Source: an uncultured Clostridia bacterium (GTDB lineage Bacteria; Bacillota; Clostridia; TANB77; CAG-508). From it: a stretch of DNA of 8,261 bases. Of the stretch, positions 6,973 to 8,261 are shown one piece after another (position 1 is the stretch's first letter; each line of letters opens with the position of its first letter). Below the pieces are notes generated by a model. The model searched no databases. It was given only the letters and a program-made list of their open reading frames with translations, and was not told the DNA's origin. Made by a program: the position numbers and the translations under genes. Location of the stretch: positions 1-8,261 of the forward strand of contig CANQHH010000056.1 in assembly GCA_947623615.1 (NCBI GenBank). The letters run 5' to 3'.

Positions 6973-7812
6973 ATGATTAAATTTACAAAAATGCATGGGC
7001 TAGGGAATGATTATGTATATGTTGATGCCATCAGTCAAGATATCAATGAACCATCATCCCTAGCTCAATTTGTTAGCAATAGGAATTTTGGAGTAGGATC
7101 AGATGGATTGATTCTAATTTGTAAAAGTGATATTGCTGATTTTAAAATGAGGATGTTTAATAGTGATGGAAGTGAAGCAGAAATGTGTGGAAATGGCATC
7201 AGATGTGTAGGAAAATTTGTATATGACAAAGGCTTAACGAACAAAACAGAAGTTGCGATTGAAACATTAGCAGGTATTAAATATTTGCAATTAAATGTCA
7301 AGGATGGAAAAGTGGAAACAGCTAGAGTAGATATGGGAGAACCAATTTTTGAACCAGAAGAAATACCAGTTGTATCTTCAGAAAAACCTGTTAAAAATTT
7401 ACATACAGTATCACAAGGAAAGGAATTTACTATGACATGCGTATCAATGGGAAATCCGCATGCGATAACTGTTGTAGATGATGTAAAACAGTTTGATGTA
7501 GAAAAATATGGAAGTGTATTAGAAGTAGACAAGGCATTTCCAAAACGTATAAATGTAGAATTTGCAGAAATTGTAGATAAAGATAAAATAAAAATGCGTG
7601 TATGGGAAAGAGGTGCAGGCGAAACTTTGGCATGTGGAACAGGAGCATGTGCTACTGCAGTTGCTTGTAATATAAATGGTTATACTAATAGAGAAGTAAC
7701 AGTTGAATTATTAGGCGGAAATTTAAAAATAGAGTGGAATAAAGAAGATAATCATGTATATATGACAGGTCCAGCAACAACAGTGTTTGAGGGAGAATTG
7801 ATTCAAGATTAA
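6973..7812 (+). CDS. dapF: Diaminopimelate epimerase
   Basis: DapF interconverts LL- and meso-diaminopimelate in the cytosol, the step before lysine and before meso-DAP enters peptidoglycan. It is a PLP-independent two-cysteine racemase. The 279-residue protein has the usual length and all landmarks: FTKMHGLGNDYVY at 4-16, VGSDGLI at 41-47, catalytic C72 in MCGNGIRC, GNPHA at 160-164, the WERGAGET block at 211-218 and the second catalytic cysteine C221 in ACGTGACA. The C-terminus VYMTGPATTVFEGEL is typical. ATG at 6973 is chosen because of the well-placed AGAGGTGA. It follows a likely promoter and a 93-nt gap after recG. DapL coding sequence begins immediately at the stop codon in another frame, with no room for a normal dapL start. 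DapL makes this enzyme's substrate, so the pairing is functionally sensible. Confidence 0.97.
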   Translation: MIKFTKMHGLGNDYVYVDAISQDINEPSSLAQFVSNRNFGVGSDGLILICKSDIADFKMRMFNSDGSEAEMCGNGIRCVGKFVYDKGLTNKTEVAIETLAGIKYLQLNVKDGKVETARVDMGEPIFEPEEIPVVSSEKPVKNLHTVSQGKEFTMTCVSMGNPHAITVVDDVKQFDVEKYGSVLEVDKAFPKRINVEFAEIVDKDKIKMRVWERGAGETLACGTGACATAVACNINGYTNREVTVELLGGNLKIEWNKEDNHVYMTGPATTVFEGELIQD

Positions 7813-8261
7813 ATTTGGAAAATATACTGAAGAAAATCCAGATAAAAAAGTTATTAAATTAGGAATAGGGGATGTTACTAGACCATTACCTAGATCTTGC
7901 ATAGAAGCAATGCATAAAGCAGTAGATGAAATGGGCATATCAGAAGAATTTAAAGGATATGGGCCAGAACAAGGTTATGAATTTTTAAGAAAAGCAATTG
8001 TAGAAAATGATTACAAATCAAGAGGGATAGATATAGCAGAAGATGAAATTTTTGTGTCAGATGGTGCAAAATGTGATACAGGAAATATTGTTGACATTTT
8101 TGCAAAAGACAATGTTGTTGCTATTACAGATCCAGTTTATCCTGTATATTTAGATACAAATGTAATGTCAGGAAGAAGTGGAAAATTTAATCTACAGCAA
8201 GGTACATATGAAAATATTGTATATTTACCAGTTATGGCAGAAAATGATTTTAAACCAGAAT
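7808..8261 (+). CDS. dapL: LL-diaminopimelate aminotransferase, lacking its N-terminus and cut by the window end
   Basis: DapL is a PLP-dependent class I/II aminotransferase that converts tetrahydrodipicolinate plus glutamate directly to LL-DAP, bypassing the acylated DapD/C/E route; it is common in Clostridia. The visible part is unmistakable: NPDKKVIKLGIGDVTRPLP, AMHKAVDEMG, GYGPEQGYEFLR, SDGAKCDTGNI, DPVYPVYLDTNVM and NIVYLP. The PLP lysine region lies past the right edge. Anomaly: the frame is closed by TGA at 7799-7801, homology begins around 7811, and only about 18 residues can precede GIGD where the family has about 43. The conserved N-terminal block (NENFxKL...YLF type) is missing. 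No ATG, GTG or TTG is available before the ATG inside the AMHKAV motif. The ATT at 7808 given here as the start is a placeholder, not a supported initiation codon. Either sequence was lost at the junction or DapL is joined to DapF by frameshifting. Confidence 0.85.
   Translation, partial: MKFGKYTEENPDKKVIKLGIGDVTRPLPRSCIEAMHKAVDEMGISEEFKGYGPEQGYEFLRKAIVENDYKSRGIDIAEDEIFVSDGAKCDTGNIVDIFAKDNVVAITDPVYPVYLDTNVMSGRSGKFNLQQGTYENIVYLPVMAENDFKPE

Noticed and set aside
7065..7532. Antisense open frame of 155 codons opposite dapF
   Set aside because: Its sequence is low in recognisable motifs and rich in Ser/Thr/Pro, as expected from the complement of A/T-rich coding DNA. It is fully covered by a clear dapF gene.

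Overview
The window reads as a low-GC (roughly 30% G+C by eye) chromosomal segment of a Firmicutes-type bacterium, most likely an uncultured member of the Clostridia. The grounds are A/T-ending codons with AGA as the main arginine codon, strong AGGAG-type ribosome binding sites, and a lysine/meso-DAP route that uses LL-diaminopimelate aminotransferase (DapL). All genes are on the + strand. No RNA genes, mobile elements, CRISPR arrays or strong terminators are visible.

Layout: the 3' two-thirds of purH (1-1098, open at the left edge); a 97-nt gap; an unrecognised protein-kinase-like gene (1196-2308); a 50-nt gap; a polytopic site-2-protease-type M50 peptidase (2359-3099); tsaD (3114-4095); a small metallophosphoesterase (4109-4816); recG (4827-6879); a 93-nt gap with a good sigma-A-type promoter; dapF (6973-7812); and the start of dapL (about 7808 to the right edge). 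The M50 peptidase, tsaD, phosphoesterase and recG are separated by only 10-14 nt and look like one operon. dapF-dapL looks like a second unit that makes meso-diaminopimelate for cell wall and lysine synthesis: DapL makes LL-DAP and DapF epimerises it.

The most striking feature is that two highly conserved genes, tsaD and recG, are each split by a single extra base, and the two sites look alike. In both, the zero-frame codon at the break is CGG followed by A (ATT CGG A in tsaD, GCT CGG A in recG), and a +1 shift there restores the full-length conserved protein. I scanned all coding frames, about 2,650 codons, and found no other in-frame CGG. Other CGGA strings occur only as NNC|GGA across a codon boundary. 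This suggests CGG may be an unassigned or 'hungry' codon that provokes +1 frameshifting or quadruplet decoding in this organism. Two sequence errors or two real mutations remain the competing explanations.

A third irregularity lies at the dapF/dapL junction. DapL homology starts right after the dapF stop codon, lacks about 25 N-terminal residues and any ATG start, and is in the +1 frame relative to dapF. This is either a deletion or collapse, or a +1-linked fusion. Other points of interest are a perfect 12-bp inverted repeat inside tsaD, the divergent catalytic loop of the kinase-like protein, and dyad symmetry in the dapF leader.
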